Positions 43,085-54,116 are shown, counted from the stretch's first letter. The stretch is 64,000 nt of DNA from Alkalicoccus halolimnae (GCF_008014775.2 NZ_CP144914.1:2790001-2854000); one strand, 5' to 3'. Notes: generated from the letters alone by a model not told the origin. Numbers and translations: made by a program.

Positions 43085-45166
43085 CTATCGGCGGGTTTTT
43101 TTTGCGAGCAGAAATTCATACGGTTCAAGCTCCGTAAATTCTCCGCTGATAGAAGCTGGATTTGTCTGCTGGTTCGATAGAAGAATTCTCCATTCCCCGC
43201 TTGCAGGAAGCTGAATTTGATAGCGTCTTCTTGTCGGGTTAACATATATCGCAATGTCGATCCCCTCTTCCAGCAGCATAAAACCAAAGACCGGTGCGGG
43301 AGTGCTGAGAAAGTGCAGCCTGTCGCGGACGACCTCTTTGCTGCGAAGCCGGAACACTTCGAAACGGCTGCGTATATTGATCAGCTGGCGGACAAAAGAA
43401 ATATGCTCTTCGAACAGCTCTCTTCTCTTCCAGTCCAGCTGATTTACCATATCTCCTGAGATATAGCTGTTTCCCTCACCCAGTTTTGTCCGGAAAAATT
43501 CCTGGCCCGCATGAATAAAAGGAACACCCTGACTGACAATTGTCAATCCGGTTGCGAGCTGTTGAATGGCGCGGCGGTCCTTCTCACTCTCGCTTTCATT
43601 CGTTTTTTCAAACCTGTCCCACATCGTATGATTGTCGTGGCATTCCGCATAGTTAACGGTCTGAACGATATCAGAAACGTGAGGTGGTGTCAGTTCAAGC
43701 TCATCTGCAGAGCCTTTAACAAGCTGAGGAAGTCTTTCAATGTGACGTCCTTTTCCATTTACATAGCCATAATCATGAGGATCAAACAAATTTCCTTTCA
43801 CTGTATCCCGAAAAAAATCGTTAAAAAAGCGGATTGACGGAAATTCCCCAGCCTGAGTGTTAATTGTCTTCTGATCCGATGCGAGCGCTGTGGGCAGGTC
43901 CCACCCTTCCCCGAGAAGCAGAACGGGAATTTCTTCTTCACTGCACCGTCGTTCAATAAGCTGCATCGTCTGTTTATCCAGAGCCCCCATTAAGTCAAAG
44001 CGGAAACCGTCCACCTGATAATGTTCAAGCCAGTAATTCACTGTTTCCACAATAAACTTTCGAACCATATGTCTTTCAGAGGCTATATCATTTCCTACCC
44101 CTGTTCCATTACTTACCGTACCGTCCAGGTGATAGCGGAAATAATATCCCGGAACAAGCTGTTCAAACGGGGAACTTTCCATATCAAACACATGATTGTA
44201 AACCACGTCCACGATTACAGAAAGACCTTCTTCGTGAAAGGCATCTATCATCTCCCGGCATTCTCTGATTCTCGTAAATGGATCGGCGACATCCGTAGCA
44301 TAACTGCCTTCAGGAACCTGAAAAAATAATGGGTCATAACCCCAGTTGTACTGTTTATCAGGCTGTTCATCGTCCACTCTTGCAAAATCATTTAATGGAA
44401 GCAGCTGCACATGACTGACTCCAAGTTCTTTAATATAAGAGAGCCCTGTAGAATAACCGTTCGGGGTTTTCGTATTCTTTTCCGTCAGACCTTTGTATTT
44501 CCCCTTGGCTTTCACTCCGCTGTCTTTATGAATAGTAGCATCCCTGACGTGCAGTTCATAAATGGTGCTGTCCTGGGTGTGGGTAAGATTTGGTCTTGGC
44601 GCCCTTCTATTGTTGGAATCTTTTTTATAAACGACGCCTCTTTCGCTGTTCGGGGTCAGTGCTTTCGCATATGGATCAAGAATGCGGCGGATTTCTCCAT
44701 GAATAATGGCTTTATAAAAATACTCAGCCCCGTGAAGGTTAAAATCTGTATGAAGCTCCCACGTGCCATTTAGTTTGTCCTCCATCGGGTAGAGAGTGCC
44801 GTCAATTACCACGCTCATATTTTCCGCTGGCGGGCTCCAGACCCGGAATGTCGTTCCTGTTTCTGTTACTACTGCACCGAGCTCTTCATCCTGAGCGTTA
44901 AATATTGAATCAAACGCAGGATCATGAACAATATGACGCAAATAGACCGGGAGCACTCTTCCTTCCGCTTCTACAGTCAGACCTTTCTTTACCGGCAGCA
45001 TATCCGTACACCGGTAGCGGGCTGCATTGTCATCAATTCGTTCATCATAATAAAGAGAATAAACCTCTTCCTTATTTTCTGTGTATAAATTCATTTCTCG
45101 GCTGTAGATGTTTGTTTTTGATTCAAATACTACTACGTGCCGTTCATCAAGCCAGACTTTCCCCAT
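43085..45166 (-). CDS. pulA: Type I pullulanase (glycogen/pullulan debranching enzyme)
   Basis: GH13 enzyme hydrolysing alpha-1,6 links, here probably intracellular and acting on glycogen or maltodextrins. The 693-residue product has no signal peptide. Order: N-terminal beta-domains (1-120), a CBM48 domain (TTFRVWSPPAE, about 130-210) and the catalytic barrel with the type I signature YNWGYDP, then VYNHVF, the nucleophile in DGFRFDLMGA, the acid/base glutamate in LLGEGWD and AECHDNHT. ATG at 45166 follows GAGGGA at 7 nt; the 26-codon upstream extension has no ribosome site. It is divergent from glgB. In B. subtilis the equivalent (amyX) lies apart from the glg operon. Confidence 0.95.
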   Translation of the reverse strand: MGKVWLDERHVVVFESKTNIYSREMNLYTENKEEVYSLYYDERIDDNAARYRCTDMLPVKKGLTVEAEGRVLPVYLRHIVHDPAFDSIFNAQDEELGAVVTETGTTFRVWSPPAENMSVVIDGTLYPMEDKLNGTWELHTDFNLHGAEYFYKAIIHGEIRRILDPYAKALTPNSERGVVYKKDSNNRRAPRPNLTHTQDSTIYELHVRDATIHKDSGVKAKGKYKGLTEKNTKTPNGYSTGLSYIKELGVSHVQLLPLNDFARVDDEQPDKQYNWGYDPLFFQVPEGSYATDVADPFTRIRECREMIDAFHEEGLSVIVDVVYNHVFDMESSPFEQLVPGYYFRYHLDGTVSNGTGVGNDIASERHMVRKFIVETVNYWLEHYQVDGFRFDLMGALDKQTMQLIERRCSEEEIPVLLLGEGWDLPTALASDQKTINTQAGEFPSIRFFNDFFRDTVKGNLFDPHDYGYVNGKGRHIERLPQLVKGSADELELTPPHVSDIVQTVNYAECHDNHTMWDRFEKTNESESEKDRRAIQQLATGLTIVSQGVPFIHAGQEFFRTKLGEGNSYISGDMVNQLDWKRRELFEEHISFVRQLINIRSRFEVFRLRSKEVVRDRLHFLSTPAPVFGFMLLEEGIDIAIYVNPTRRRYQIQLPASGEWRILLSNQQTNPASISGEFTELEPYEFLLAKKTRR

Positions 45167-45401
45167 GGTGTATTCCCTCATCTCTGTTGCAGTACTTTTC
45201 GGAATATTTCCTTTCCTGATTTTTAAGCCCTCAGAAAAAGTCATATCCGTTTTTGAATTCTTCTAATTTTATCACAAATTTAAAAGGAGTTTCATACCGT
45301 TAAAACGAATATAGTTATATAAGGAATACTCTTTTCCAGAGAACCGTGTGTTTTCTGCTTCTGAGTGAGACGAGCACTATTTGAAAGGAGGGCTATTTTA
45401 T

Positions 45402-47321
45402 ATGAAATACGGAATATCAAATGAAGATGTATATCTTTTTCATCAAGGCACCAACTACGAAGCGCACCGAATCCTCGGCTGCCATCAAATAAAAAATAAA
45501 GGAGCCCGCGGATTTCGATTCGTTGTTTGGGCTCCTCATGCTTCCTCAGTATCTGTTGCAGGTGATTTCAACACTTGGAGCTGGGATTCCCATCAGCTGG
45601 AGCTTCTTAACGAAACTGGTCTCTGGGCAGGTTTCTTTACAGATATTCCAGAAGGCAGCAATTACAAGTACGCCTTAAAAAACCCCAACGGCTGGAGCGG
45701 GTTGAAATCCGACCCATTTGCCCTTCAGTCTGAACTGCGTCCTGATACTGCTTCTGTAACACCTTACGATGTGGAAAACTATAAGTGGAACGATCAGAAA
45801 TGGCAGAAGGAAAAAAAGAAAAAATCATCCTACAATTCTCCTCTCAATATTTACGAAGTTCACTTCGGAACGTGGAAGCAGAAAGAGGACGGGACTCTTT
45901 ATACATACGAAGAGATGGCAGATCTATTAATTCCGTATGTAAAAGAAATGGGCTATACGCATATTGAATTAATGCCGCTGGCGGAACACCCCTTTGATTT
46001 ATCGTGGGGATACCAGATTACCGGATATTTTTCCGTAACCAGCCGCTACGGCACCCCCAACCAGTTCAAATATTTTGTGGACAGGTGCCATCAGGAAGGC
46101 ATCGGAGTTCTCATGGACTGGGTTCCGGGACATTTCTGCCGGGATGAGCATGGCCTGAGGGAGTTTGACGGAGAGCCGTTATTTGAATACGGAGATATCC
46201 ATAAAGCCGATAAGCCTTCCTGGGGTACGCTTACATTTGATTTTGGACGTCCCGAAATCCAAAGTTTCCTTATATCGAACGCTGTCTTCTGGCTTAAAGA
46301 CTGTCACGTGGATGGTATAAGAGCAGATGCTGTAGCAAGTATGCTTTATTTGAATTTTGACCGACAGGAAGGCGCCGAAAAAATGTATAACACATACGGC
46401 GGAGAAGAAAACCTGGAAGCACTTGCTTTCCTCAGAAAATTAAATGAAACAGTTTTTAAATATGATGAAAATGTTCTTATGATGGCCGAAGACAGTTCGG
46501 ATATTCCTCTCGTGACTTCCCCGACTTACGCTGGCGGGCTCGGCTTCAATTATAAATGGAACATGGGCTGGATGAACGATATGCTCAAATATATGGAATT
46601 CGATTCTTTTCACAGGAAATGGCACCATAACCTGCTTACTTTTTCATTTATGTACACTTTCAGCGAAAATTTCGTACTGCCTCTTTCCCACGACGAAGTG
46701 GTTCATGGCAAAAAATCCCTCCTGGACAAAATGCCTGGAGATCAATGGCAGCAATTTGCCCAGCTACGGCTTTTTTATGCTTACAAAACAGCTCATCCGG
46801 GTAAAAAATTACTATTCATGGGTGGAGAATTCGGTCAGTATGCAGAATGGAAAGATCAGGAGGATCTGGACTGGCTTCTTCTTGACTATCCTCTCCATGC
46901 AGCGATGAAAAAGTATGTATCGCATCTCAATCATTTTTATAAGGAGGAACCCGCTCTATATGAGCTTGACCATGATTCCGAAGGTTTCGAATGGATTGAT
47001 CCCCATAACAGCGACCAGAGCATCATCGCTTTTATGAGAAAAAGTAAAAACGCTAAAGATCAGGTCGTAATCGTATGTAACTTCACACCGGTCGTCCATT
47101 ACGACTATAAGATAGGAGTCCCTGCCTCCGGAACATATGAGGAAATATTCAACTCGGATGCCGAATCATTCGGCGGCTCGGATCAGATCAACGGGAAAGC
47201 GCATTTTTCATTCCCGGAACAATGGCACAGTAAGCCCCAGCACATCCGGATTAAAGTACCTCCATTCGCGGTGTGTATGTTTAAAATAAAAGAATCTTCA
47301 GTATCAAAGGAGGAGTCATGA
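45402..47321 (+). CDS. glgB: 1,4-alpha-glucan branching enzyme
   Basis: Makes alpha-1,6 branches during glycogen synthesis. The 639-residue protein shows a CBM48 (about 30-115, [19 protein letters not shown] as its core) and the GH13 barrel with [12 protein letters not shown], the catalytic aspartate in [13 protein letters not shown], the glutamate in [10 protein letters not shown] and [17 protein letters not shown] at 45402 follows AAAGGAGG at 10 nt; the TTG at 45381 lies within that site. First gene of glgBCD. The stop overlaps the glgC start (ATGATGA). The glg operon of B. subtilis is a sporulation (sigma-E) operon; I could not assign a promoter here. Confidence 0.98.
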   Translation: MKYGISNEDVYLFHQGTNYEAHRILGCHQIKNKGARGFRFVVWAPHASSVSVAGDFNTWSWDSHQLELLNETGLWAGFFTDIPEGSNYKYALKNPNGWSGLKSDPFALQSELRPDTASVTPYDVENYKWNDQKWQKEKKKKSSYNSPLNIYEVHFGTWKQKEDGTLYTYEEMADLLIPYVKEMGYTHIELMPLAEHPFDLSWGYQITGYFSVTSRYGTPNQFKYFVDRCHQEGIGVLMDWVPGHFCRDEHGLREFDGEPLFEYGDIHKADKPSWGTLTFDFGRPEIQSFLISNAVFWLKDCHVDGIRADAVASMLYLNFDRQEGAEKMYNTYGGEENLEALAFLRKLNETVFKYDENVLMMAEDSSDIPLVTSPTYAGGLGFNYKWNMGWMNDMLKYMEFDSFHRKWHHNLLTFSFMYTFSENFVLPLSHDEVVHGKKSLLDKMPGDQWQQFAQLRLFYAYKTAHPGKKLLFMGGEFGQYAEWKDQEDLDWLLLDYPLHAAMKKYVSHLNHFYKEEPALYELDHDSEGFEWIDPHNSDQSIIAFMRKSKNAKDQVVIVCNFTPVVHYDYKIGVPASGTYEEIFNSDAESFGGSDQINGKAHFSFPEQWHSKPQHIRIKVPPFAVCMFKIKESSVSKEES

Positions 47322-48457
47322 TGAAGAAACGTTGTGTAGGAATGCTGCTGGCTGGAGGAGAAGGAAAGCGTCTCGGTCTGCTTACGAAAGAGCTTGCCAA
47401 ACCCGCCGTCCCTTTCGGGGGGAAGTACCGGATTATTGACTTCACACTTTCCAATTGTTCAAATTCCGGTATCCATACAGTAGGAGTACTTACCCAGTAT
47501 TCCCCACTCATTCTTAATAAACATATCGGGATAGGCAAACCGTGGGATCTCGACCGGCAGGAGGACGGGGTAACCATCCTCTCTCCCTATACTGCTAAAA
47601 AAGGCGGAAGCTGGTTCCAGGGAACTGCGGATGCTATTTACCAGAACATTCATTACATCGACCAGTACGACCCTGAATACGTCCTCGTCATTTCCGGTGA
47701 TCACATCTACCAGATGAACTACGAGCATTTGATTCAGCATCACGAAGAAAAACAGTCCGATGCGACCATCTCTGTTATTGAAGTTCCCTGGGAAGAGGCT
47801 CCCCGCTTCGGGATTCTCAATACGCATGATGATCTGGAAATTTATGAATTTGACGAAAAGCCTGAAGAGCCTAAAAACAATCTCGCTTCCATGGGTATAT
47901 ATATTTTCAATTGGAAAACACTGAGAAAATATTTATTAGATGATTCTGACATCGAAAATTCCGACCACGATTTCGGAAAAGACATTATTCCTGCAATGCT
48001 CAATGACGGGAAGCGTATGTACGCCTACCGATTCGAGGGGTACTGGAAAGATGTAGGTACTATCCAAAGCTACTGGGAAGCAAATATGGATCTTCTTGAA
48101 GAAGACCTTTCCGTTTCCCTTAACAATAAGGAATGGCGCACCTATTCCCAGGATTTAAATTTCCCTCCTCAGTATTTAGACCATACTGCTGTCGTAGAAA
48201 ACTCCTTAATCAATTCCGGCTCCTGGATCAGCGGTACGGTAAAAGATTCGATTTTGTTTGAATGCATCGATGTTAGTACCGGTTCTACCGTAAAGGAATC
48301 CATTCTTCATCCGAATGTAAAAATCGGGAAAAACTGTACAATCAACCGCGCGATCATTATGGAAAACGTTGTCGTACCTGATAACACGGTGATAGACGGT
48401 TCCAAGTACGATGAGCCTGTAGTAATCAATGACGAATACGTAGAGCAGCTAACTTAA
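47318..48457 (+). CDS. glgC: Glucose-1-phosphate adenylyltransferase, catalytic subunit
   Basis: Makes ADP-glucose, the glucosyl donor for glycogen. The 379-residue product has the nucleotidyltransferase signature [12 protein letters not shown]....[15 protein letters not shown], the substrate motif WFQGTADAI, the SGDHIYQM metal/substrate site and a C-terminal left-handed beta-helix (about 290-375, repeated hexapeptide pattern). GlgC pairs with GlgD. Start ATG at 47318 is preceded by AAAGGAGG, and the gene overlaps glgB by 4 bp. Confidence 0.98.
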   Translation: MMKKRCVGMLLAGGEGKRLGLLTKELAKPAVPFGGKYRIIDFTLSNCSNSGIHTVGVLTQYSPLILNKHIGIGKPWDLDRQEDGVTILSPYTAKKGGSWFQGTADAIYQNIHYIDQYDPEYVLVISGDHIYQMNYEHLIQHHEEKQSDATISVIEVPWEEAPRFGILNTHDDLEIYEFDEKPEEPKNNLASMGIYIFNWKTLRKYLLDDSDIENSDHDFGKDIIPAMLNDGKRMYAYRFEGYWKDVGTIQSYWEANMDLLEEDLSVSLNNKEWRTYSQDLNFPPQYLDHTAVVENSLINSGSWISGTVKDSILFECIDVSTGSTVKESILHPNVKIGKNCTINRAIIMENVVVPDNTVIDGSKYDEPVVINDEYVEQLT

Positions 48458-48470
48458 GGAGGGCGACCGT

Positions 48471-49577
48471 ATGAATAACTTAATGGGATTAATCAACTTA
48501 GAACATGAGTACGACTTTTTAGAAGAATTAACTTATTTCCGAAGCGGAGCCGCTGCTCCTTTTGCAGGCCGTTACAGATTAATAGACTTCACTCTCTCCA
48601 ACATGGTTAAATCAGAAATTACGGAAGTAGCCGTTTTCACAAATAAAAAATACCGCTCCCTTATGGACCACGCCGGTACCGGCGCAGACTGGGAGCTCGC
48701 ACGCCGTCACGGGGGGCTTTTCATTCTCCCTCCCGACTGGAATGATCCGACAGATATTTCACGCGGCGACCTCCGCCATTTTCATAACAACCGTGATTAT
48801 TTCCATCGTTCTAAGGCGGACCATGTGATTATCAGCGGAAGTCAGTTCATAGCCAACACCAGCTATGAAAAAGCATTTAAATATCACCTCGATAAAGATG
48901 CAGACGTGACGCTGATCACGACTAAAGTTCAGGAAGATCTCCCCGAACATGTGAGTCAGCTTCGCATAGAAAAAGATGAGAACGGCAAGGTTTCCAACCT
49001 GACCAATGAACAGTCCAATAAAGAACTTTTTACCGGAGTCTATATTATAAAAAAAGAAGTTCTGTTAAATCTGGTGGATGAATGCATTGCCTTTCATAAA
49101 GACCACTTCTTTTTTCACGGAGTAAAAGAAAACATTCCAAATTTAAATGTACGCACGTTTGAATATGACGGCTATTCGATGTTCATAAATTCCATTGAAA
49201 GCTTTTTCCGTAACAACATGAACCTGCTTAATCCAGAGGCCTACCGCGGTCTGTTTTTTACAAATTCTTACGTGAAAACAAAAATCAGCAACCAGCCGCC
49301 GGTTAAATACCGTCATTCCGCAGACGTGAAAGATTCTCTGCTCGCCAACGGCTGCGTTATCGATGGAGACATTTCAAAAAGCGTTATTTTCCGGGGAGTA
49401 CAGGTGAAAAAAGGCGCCTCCATAAAAAATTCGATTATTATGCAGCGCTGTGTTATTGAAGAAGGTGTCCACCTTGAGAACGTGATTCTTGATAAAGATG
49501 TTCAGATAACCCGGGGCCAGACGTTTATCGGCTCTCCTGAAAAGCCGTTTATCGTTGCTAAACGACGAGTTATTTAA
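48471..49577 (+). CDS. glgD: Glucose-1-phosphate adenylyltransferase subunit GlgD
   Basis: A 368-residue GlgC paralogue that acts as the accessory/regulatory subunit in Gram-positive bacteria. The N-terminal pyrophosphorylase loop is degenerate: FRSGAAAPFAGRYRLIDFTLSN lacks the GGxGxRL stretch seen in GlgC, as expected for GlgD. The left-handed beta-helix C-terminus (about 285-360, NGCVIDGDISKSVIFRGVQV as typical repeats) is retained. ATG at 48471 follows AAGGAGGG, 13 bp after glgC. Confidence 0.96.
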   Translation: MNNLMGLINLEHEYDFLEELTYFRSGAAAPFAGRYRLIDFTLSNMVKSEITEVAVFTNKKYRSLMDHAGTGADWELARRHGGLFILPPDWNDPTDISRGDLRHFHNNRDYFHRSKADHVIISGSQFIANTSYEKAFKYHLDKDADVTLITTKVQEDLPEHVSQLRIEKDENGKVSNLTNEQSNKELFTGVYIIKKEVLLNLVDECIAFHKDHFFFHGVKENIPNLNVRTFEYDGYSMFINSIESFFRNNMNLLNPEAYRGLFFTNSYVKTKISNQPPVKYRHSADVKDSLLANGCVIDGDISKSVIFRGVQVKKGASIKNSIIMQRCVIEEGVHLENVILDKDVQITRGQTFIGSPEKPFIVAKRRVI

Positions 49578-49694
49578 CCGGTGTCCCCTTCCGCGGAAAC
49601 ACCCTCTGAATCATTAAAGAAAATGAGCAGACCATTTCGTTAAAAACCAACAGAGGCAAAACCTATGATTACAAATTTAAAAAACCGTAAAACG
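49578..49694. other. Start of the 487-bp gap splitting the glg cluster
   Basis: No gene is seen between glgD and glgA (49578-50064). The gap holds, in order, a terminator-like hairpin (49695), AT-rich sequence, a dispersed-repeat fragment (about 49905-50000) and a good promoter for glgA (50008). Confidence 0.7.
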
Positions 49695-49722
49695 AAGGGG
49701 GCCGGCAAAGCCCCCTCTCTTT
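49695..49722 (+). terminator. Terminator after glgD
   Basis: GGGGGC and GCCCCC pair around a 7-nt loop, followed by TCTCTTTTA. It would end the glgBCD transcript. Confidence 0.75.
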
Positions 49723-49904
49723 TATAAACGTCTATCCCGACGGCTTTGGCTTTGATTAAGGTAAATGTTGATTTAATCGTTTTTACAGCTTTTTTCCACA
49801 GGCATCTTAGCCCTTCTGCCTGTTTACGGCACGAGAAGTCTATTAATGAAAGTAAGATTTTCTTTTTGAAACATTAACGCAAACGAGATGAAAACCTGTC
49901 TGCG

Positions 49905-50000
49905 GAAAAAATGGGCGTAAGATCCAGCATGTCGTCAGCCTGCCTGGATACCTCTTCCACAGCAGGTCAGCTGAAGTGAAGTTTCCTATACTAATCAGCA
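49905..50000. repeat. Dispersed-repeat fragment between glgD and glgA
   Basis: GATCCAGCATGTCG, CCTCTTCCACAGCAGGTCAG and GAAGTTTCCTATACTAATCA match the end motifs at about 15160-15210 and 35690-35740. Confidence 0.6.
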
Positions 50001-50007
50001 GTTAACT

Positions 50008-50036
50008 TTTACAGAGTTATTTTCAAAAAATATAAA
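50008..50036 (+). promoter_or_regulatory. Promoter of glgAP
   Basis: TTTACA, exactly 17 bp, then TATAAA, 28 bp upstream of the glgA start. Confidence 0.75.
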
Positions 50037-50064
50037 GCTCTATACAGAGAAGGAGGAGACCGCC

Positions 50065-51477
50065 TTGAAAAACATTTTATTTGCGGCTTCTGAAGGCACT
50101 CCATTTATTAAAACAGGAGGGCTTGCAGATGTTATCGGATCGCTTCCCCAGGCTCTTAACAATCAGAAAGATACGGAAGTACGAGTCATTCTCCCGCTAT
50201 ATGAAAATATCGATCATTCTTTCAAAGAAAAGATGACTAAAATAACGTCGTTTGAAGTTCCCGTAGGCTGGAGACTTCAGGAAGCCGGCCTGTATAAATC
50301 CGATTACGACGGAGTCACCTACTACTTCATTGAAAATGATTTTTATTTTGGAAGACAGGGAATTTACGGTTATTTTGATGACGGGGAAAGATTTGTTTAT
50401 TACAGCCGGGCCGTTATTGAAGCGATGCCCTATCTGGATTTTGATATAGACATTCTGCATGCTCATGACTGGCAGGCAGGACTTACAGTAGCTTTTTCAA
50501 ATATTATGCAGCCTAAACCGGGAATGAAAACAGTTTTTACCATCCATAATATACAGTATCAGGGATGGATGACTCCGCAGGCGTTTAACGACCTGATGAA
50601 TATAGGTGCTGAGCATTATCCCGGTCTTGAATGGCATGATATGATTAACAGCATGAAAGCCGCTATTTTCCACGCTGATAAAATTACTACGGTCAGTCCG
50701 AGTTACGCGGAGGAAATTAAGCAGCCTTATTACGGGGAGGGTCTTGATCCCCTGCTTAATGAGAGGTCACCAGATTTAATGGGAGTTATTAACGGGATCA
50801 ATACAGACGACTATAACCCGAGCACTGATCCGCACATTGCAGCACAGTATACTACCTCCCGCGTGAAGAAAAAAGAAAATAAGGTCTTTTTGCAGCGTGA
50901 ACTATGTCTTGAAGAAAATCCCGATATTCCAATGTACGTGGCCATTTCCCGCCTCGTAGAACAAAAGGGGTTCCACCTGCTGGAACGTGTTCTTGAAGAG
51001 TTTCTTCAGGAAAATGTGCAGGTTGTCGTACTGGGTACTGGAGATTATGCTTTTGAGCAGTCTTTTTCTTACTTTTCCACCCGGTACCCTGAAAAAATGG
51101 CGACTATTCTGAAATTCAGTGAGCCGCTGGCACGCCAGCTTTACGCTGCCTCGGACTTCTTTATTATGCCGTCGAAATTCGAGCCATGCGGTCTCTCCCA
51201 GCTAATTGCCCTGCAGTATAAATCCATCCCTATCGTAAGAGAGACCGGCGGACTTAAAGATACCGTTGAGCCTTACAACGAAATAACCGGTGAAGGAAAC
51301 GGATTCAGCTTCGCCAACTATAATGCCCATGAACTTTTATATACTATGCGTTATTCTCTGTTGATTTATTCCAGGCCGGAGCTTTTCAAACCGCTTATTG
51401 CCAACGTAAACCGCAGTAAATTCAGCTGGAAAGATTCCGCTAAATTGTACAGTGGTCTGTACGACGAACTCGTTTAA
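50065..51477 (+). CDS. glgA: Glycogen synthase (ADP-glucose type)
   Basis: GT5 glycosyltransferase that extends alpha-1,4-glucan from ADP-glucose. The 470-residue product has the ADP-glucose lysine motif KTGGLADVIGSLP at the N-terminus, HAHDWQAG, TIHNIQYQG, the NGIN..Y.P loop and the C-terminal PSKFEPCGLSQL..Y.SIPIVRETGGLKDTV donor-site block. TTG at 50065 follows AGGAGGAG. Followed by glgP after 102 bp. Confidence 0.97.
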   Translation: MKNILFAASEGTPFIKTGGLADVIGSLPQALNNQKDTEVRVILPLYENIDHSFKEKMTKITSFEVPVGWRLQEAGLYKSDYDGVTYYFIENDFYFGRQGIYGYFDDGERFVYYSRAVIEAMPYLDFDIDILHAHDWQAGLTVAFSNIMQPKPGMKTVFTIHNIQYQGWMTPQAFNDLMNIGAEHYPGLEWHDMINSMKAAIFHADKITTVSPSYAEEIKQPYYGEGLDPLLNERSPDLMGVINGINTDDYNPSTDPHIAAQYTTSRVKKKENKVFLQRELCLEENPDIPMYVAISRLVEQKGFHLLERVLEEFLQENVQVVVLGTGDYAFEQSFSYFSTRYPEKMATILKFSEPLARQLYAASDFFIMPSKFEPCGLSQLIALQYKSIPIVRETGGLKDTVEPYNEITGEGNGFSFANYNAHELLYTMRYSLLIYSRPELFKPLIANVNRSKFSWKDSAKLYSGLYDELV

Positions 51478-51579
51478 AGAACCGGCCCGCCGCTACGTCA
51501 AATTTTTTCAGCTGCATAAATACCAGCTGCTGCAAATCACTAACCATTTAAGCAGAACAAGGAAAAGGGAGGCTACACC

Positions 51580-54006
51580 GTGTATACAATCAAAACCTTT
51601 CAGCAGCTTCTTACCGATAAGCTTGCCAAACATCAGGGAACGACTGTAGAAGAAGCCAGCGATAAAGATTTATATTATGCGGTTGCTTCAATCGTAAAAG
51701 AAGAAATGAATGAGAATTGGCTCAAAACGCGTCAAAAATATAAAGAACAGGATGAGCGCCAGGTCTACTATATTTCAATGGAGTTTCTTATCGGCCGTCT
51801 TATGGAAAGCAACCTGCTTAACTGCGGAATGCTGGACGTCTGCACCGATACACTGAAATCGCTCGGCCGCGATCCCGAAGCTGTTTATAATCAGGAACAT
51901 GATGCCGCTCTTGGAAATGGCGGCCTTGGTCGACTGGCAGCCTGCTTTCTTGATTCCATCGCTTCTTTGCGGTATGCAGGGCACGGAAGCGGAATCCGCT
52001 ACCGATATGGCTTGTTTGAACAGAGAATTATCCATGGCAATCAAGTAGAATTGCCCGATTACTGGCTGAAAGAGGATTATCCGTGGGAAACGAGAAAACC
52101 GGAGGAAGCTTTAAAAGTACAGTTCGGCGGAGAAGTACATACACACCGCCGGTTTGACGGCTCACTGGAATTTTCCTATAACGATGTGGATATAGTAAGA
52201 GCTGTTCCATATGATGTGCAGGTTGCAGGATATGATAATGATGTCGTTAATACCCTTCGTCTCTGGAGTGCGGAGCTCCCCCCGGAAGACTCCAGCATCC
52301 TGGCTGATTCTGAAAGTAAATATTATCACCATCTGGATCACATGCATTCCATTGAACAAATTTCCGGTTTTCTTTATCCTGATGATTCCCATTACGAAGG
52401 CAAAGAGCTGAGGATTAAGCAGCAGTATTTTCTCGTTTCGGCCACTCTTCAAAACATTATCAGAGAATATAAAGAACGCCACAGAGCTCCCCTTCACAAA
52501 CTTCATGAAAAAATCGTTATTCAAATAAATGATACGCACCCTTCTCTGGCAGTACCTGAACTGATGCGTATTTTGATGGATGACGAAGGATTTTCGTGGG
52601 AGGAAGCCTGGGAAGTAACGACACAGACAATCGCGTATACGAATCATACCACGTTGAGTGAAGCACTCGAGAAATGGCCCGTCGATATGATTAAAAATCT
52701 TCTCCCGCGGGTATTCATGATCATCTACGAAATAAACGAGCGGTTCTGTAAAGGGATCTGGTTTGATCATCCTGAACTCCGCGATCGTATTCCGGAAGTA
52801 GCAGTTATCGCCCATGATCAGGTGCATATGGCCCACCTCGCTATCGTAGGAAGTTTCAGCGTCAACGGTGTGGCAAAGCTTCATACAGAGATACTCAAGA
52901 ATAAGGAAATGAAACCTTTTTATGACCTCTTCCCGGAAAAATTCAATAACAAGACTAACGGTATTACTCACAGACGCTGGCTGCTGCAAGTCAACCCTAA
53001 GTTATCTGATGTAATTACAGAAGCTATTGGCCCCCAGTGGATTAAGCAGCCCTCGAAACTGATCGGCCTTATGCGCTATTCCAATGATCAGCCGTTCCTG
53101 GACAAAATCTCTTCTGTAAAACAGCATAACAAGCTGGTGCTTGCCCAGCTTATAAAAGAACGGACAGGTATAACTGTCAACGAAAATTCCATTTTTGATG
53201 TGCAGATCAAGCGGCTGCATGAATACAAGCGGCAGCTGTTGAATATCTTTCATGTTATCTACCTCTATAATGAGCTCAAAGATAACCCTGCTCTTGACCT
53301 TACGCCGCGTACTTTTATCTTTGCTGCCAAAGCAGCTCCAAGCTACCATATGGCTAAAGAAGTCATAAAATTGATCCATCATGTTGCTTCTGTCGTTAAT
53401 AACGATAAAGATATCGGAGACAAATTGAAGGTTATTTTCCTTGAAAACTATAACGTCAGCCTGGCTGAAAAAATCATTCCAGCTGCTGAATTAAGCGAGC
53501 AGATTTCCACCGCCAGCAAGGAAGCCTCCGGTACCGGAAATATGAAAATGATGATGAACGGTGCCATTACTGTAGGCACACTTGATGGAGCAAATATAGA
53601 AATCCGCGACCTTGTAGGAGATCCGAATATATTCATTTTCGGATTGAACAGTGAAGAGGTTCTTGATTATTATGCTCACGGCGGATACAATGCAAAAGGC
53701 ATTTATCATACGGATGAGCGCGTAAGAAAAATTATGGATCAATTGAACGGTGGAGAATTCGGATCCCAGGAAATAGAATTTAAAGATATTTTTTATCATA
53801 TTCTTTATAATAATGACCCCTACTTTGTCCTTAAAGATTTCGATCCTTACATTGAAACACATGAGCTGATCGAGAGAAGCTACCGGAATCAGAAAGCATG
53901 GCAGAAAATGAGCGTTGCCAACATTGCCTATTCCGGTAAGTTTTCAAGTGACCGTACGATTCATGAATATGCTTCAGACATCTGGAAGCTTAAGCCTCTG
54001 AAGTAA
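51580..54006 (+). CDS. glgP: Glycogen phosphorylase
   Basis: PLP-dependent GT35 enzyme that releases glucose-1-phosphate from glycogen. The 808-residue protein has the substrate-binding blocks YISMEFLIGRLMESNLLNCG, the DHDAALGNGGLGRLAACF-type segment, KIVIQINDTHPSLAVPELMR and the PLP-lysine signature EASGTGNMKMMMNGA around residue 650. GTG at 51580 follows AAAGGGAGG at 8 nt. With PulA it completes a breakdown route opposite GlgBCDA. Terminated at 54078. Confidence 0.98.
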   Translation: MYTIKTFQQLLTDKLAKHQGTTVEEASDKDLYYAVASIVKEEMNENWLKTRQKYKEQDERQVYYISMEFLIGRLMESNLLNCGMLDVCTDTLKSLGRDPEAVYNQEHDAALGNGGLGRLAACFLDSIASLRYAGHGSGIRYRYGLFEQRIIHGNQVELPDYWLKEDYPWETRKPEEALKVQFGGEVHTHRRFDGSLEFSYNDVDIVRAVPYDVQVAGYDNDVVNTLRLWSAELPPEDSSILADSESKYYHHLDHMHSIEQISGFLYPDDSHYEGKELRIKQQYFLVSATLQNIIREYKERHRAPLHKLHEKIVIQINDTHPSLAVPELMRILMDDEGFSWEEAWEVTTQTIAYTNHTTLSEALEKWPVDMIKNLLPRVFMIIYEINERFCKGIWFDHPELRDRIPEVAVIAHDQVHMAHLAIVGSFSVNGVAKLHTEILKNKEMKPFYDLFPEKFNNKTNGITHRRWLLQVNPKLSDVITEAIGPQWIKQPSKLIGLMRYSNDQPFLDKISSVKQHNKLVLAQLIKERTGITVNENSIFDVQIKRLHEYKRQLLNIFHVIYLYNELKDNPALDLTPRTFIFAAKAAPSYHMAKEVIKLIHHVASVVNNDKDIGDKLKVIFLENYNVSLAEKIIPAAELSEQISTASKEASGTGNMKMMMNGAITVGTLDGANIEIRDLVGDPNIFIFGLNSEEVLDYYAHGGYNAKGIYHTDERVRKIMDQLNGGEFGSQEIEFKDIFYHILYNNDPYFVLKDFDPYIETHELIERSYRNQKAWQKMSVANIAYSGKFSSDRTIHEYASDIWKLKPLK

Positions 54007-54077
54007 TCTGCTGCTATTCCTTTCAGGTACGAAATGAAGATTTCTCGAATGGATAAGATTCAAAAACGATTGCCAGG

Positions 54078-54116
54078 AAAAAGCCCCGGCCTCCTTATGT
54101 TGAGGCCGGGGCTTTC
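54078..54116 (+). terminator. Intrinsic terminator of glgP
   Basis: AAAGCCCCGGCCTC and GAGGCCGGGGCTTT form a perfect 14-bp stem with loop CTTATGTT. It is almost identical to the hairpin at 54508-54547. Confidence 0.9.

Noticed and set aside
51452..51649. 65-codon ORF bridging glgA and glgP
   Set aside because: Overlaps both genes in another frame without support.
52162..52989. 275-codon minus-strand ORF opposite glgP
   Set aside because: Complete overlap with an unambiguous glycogen phosphorylase gene.
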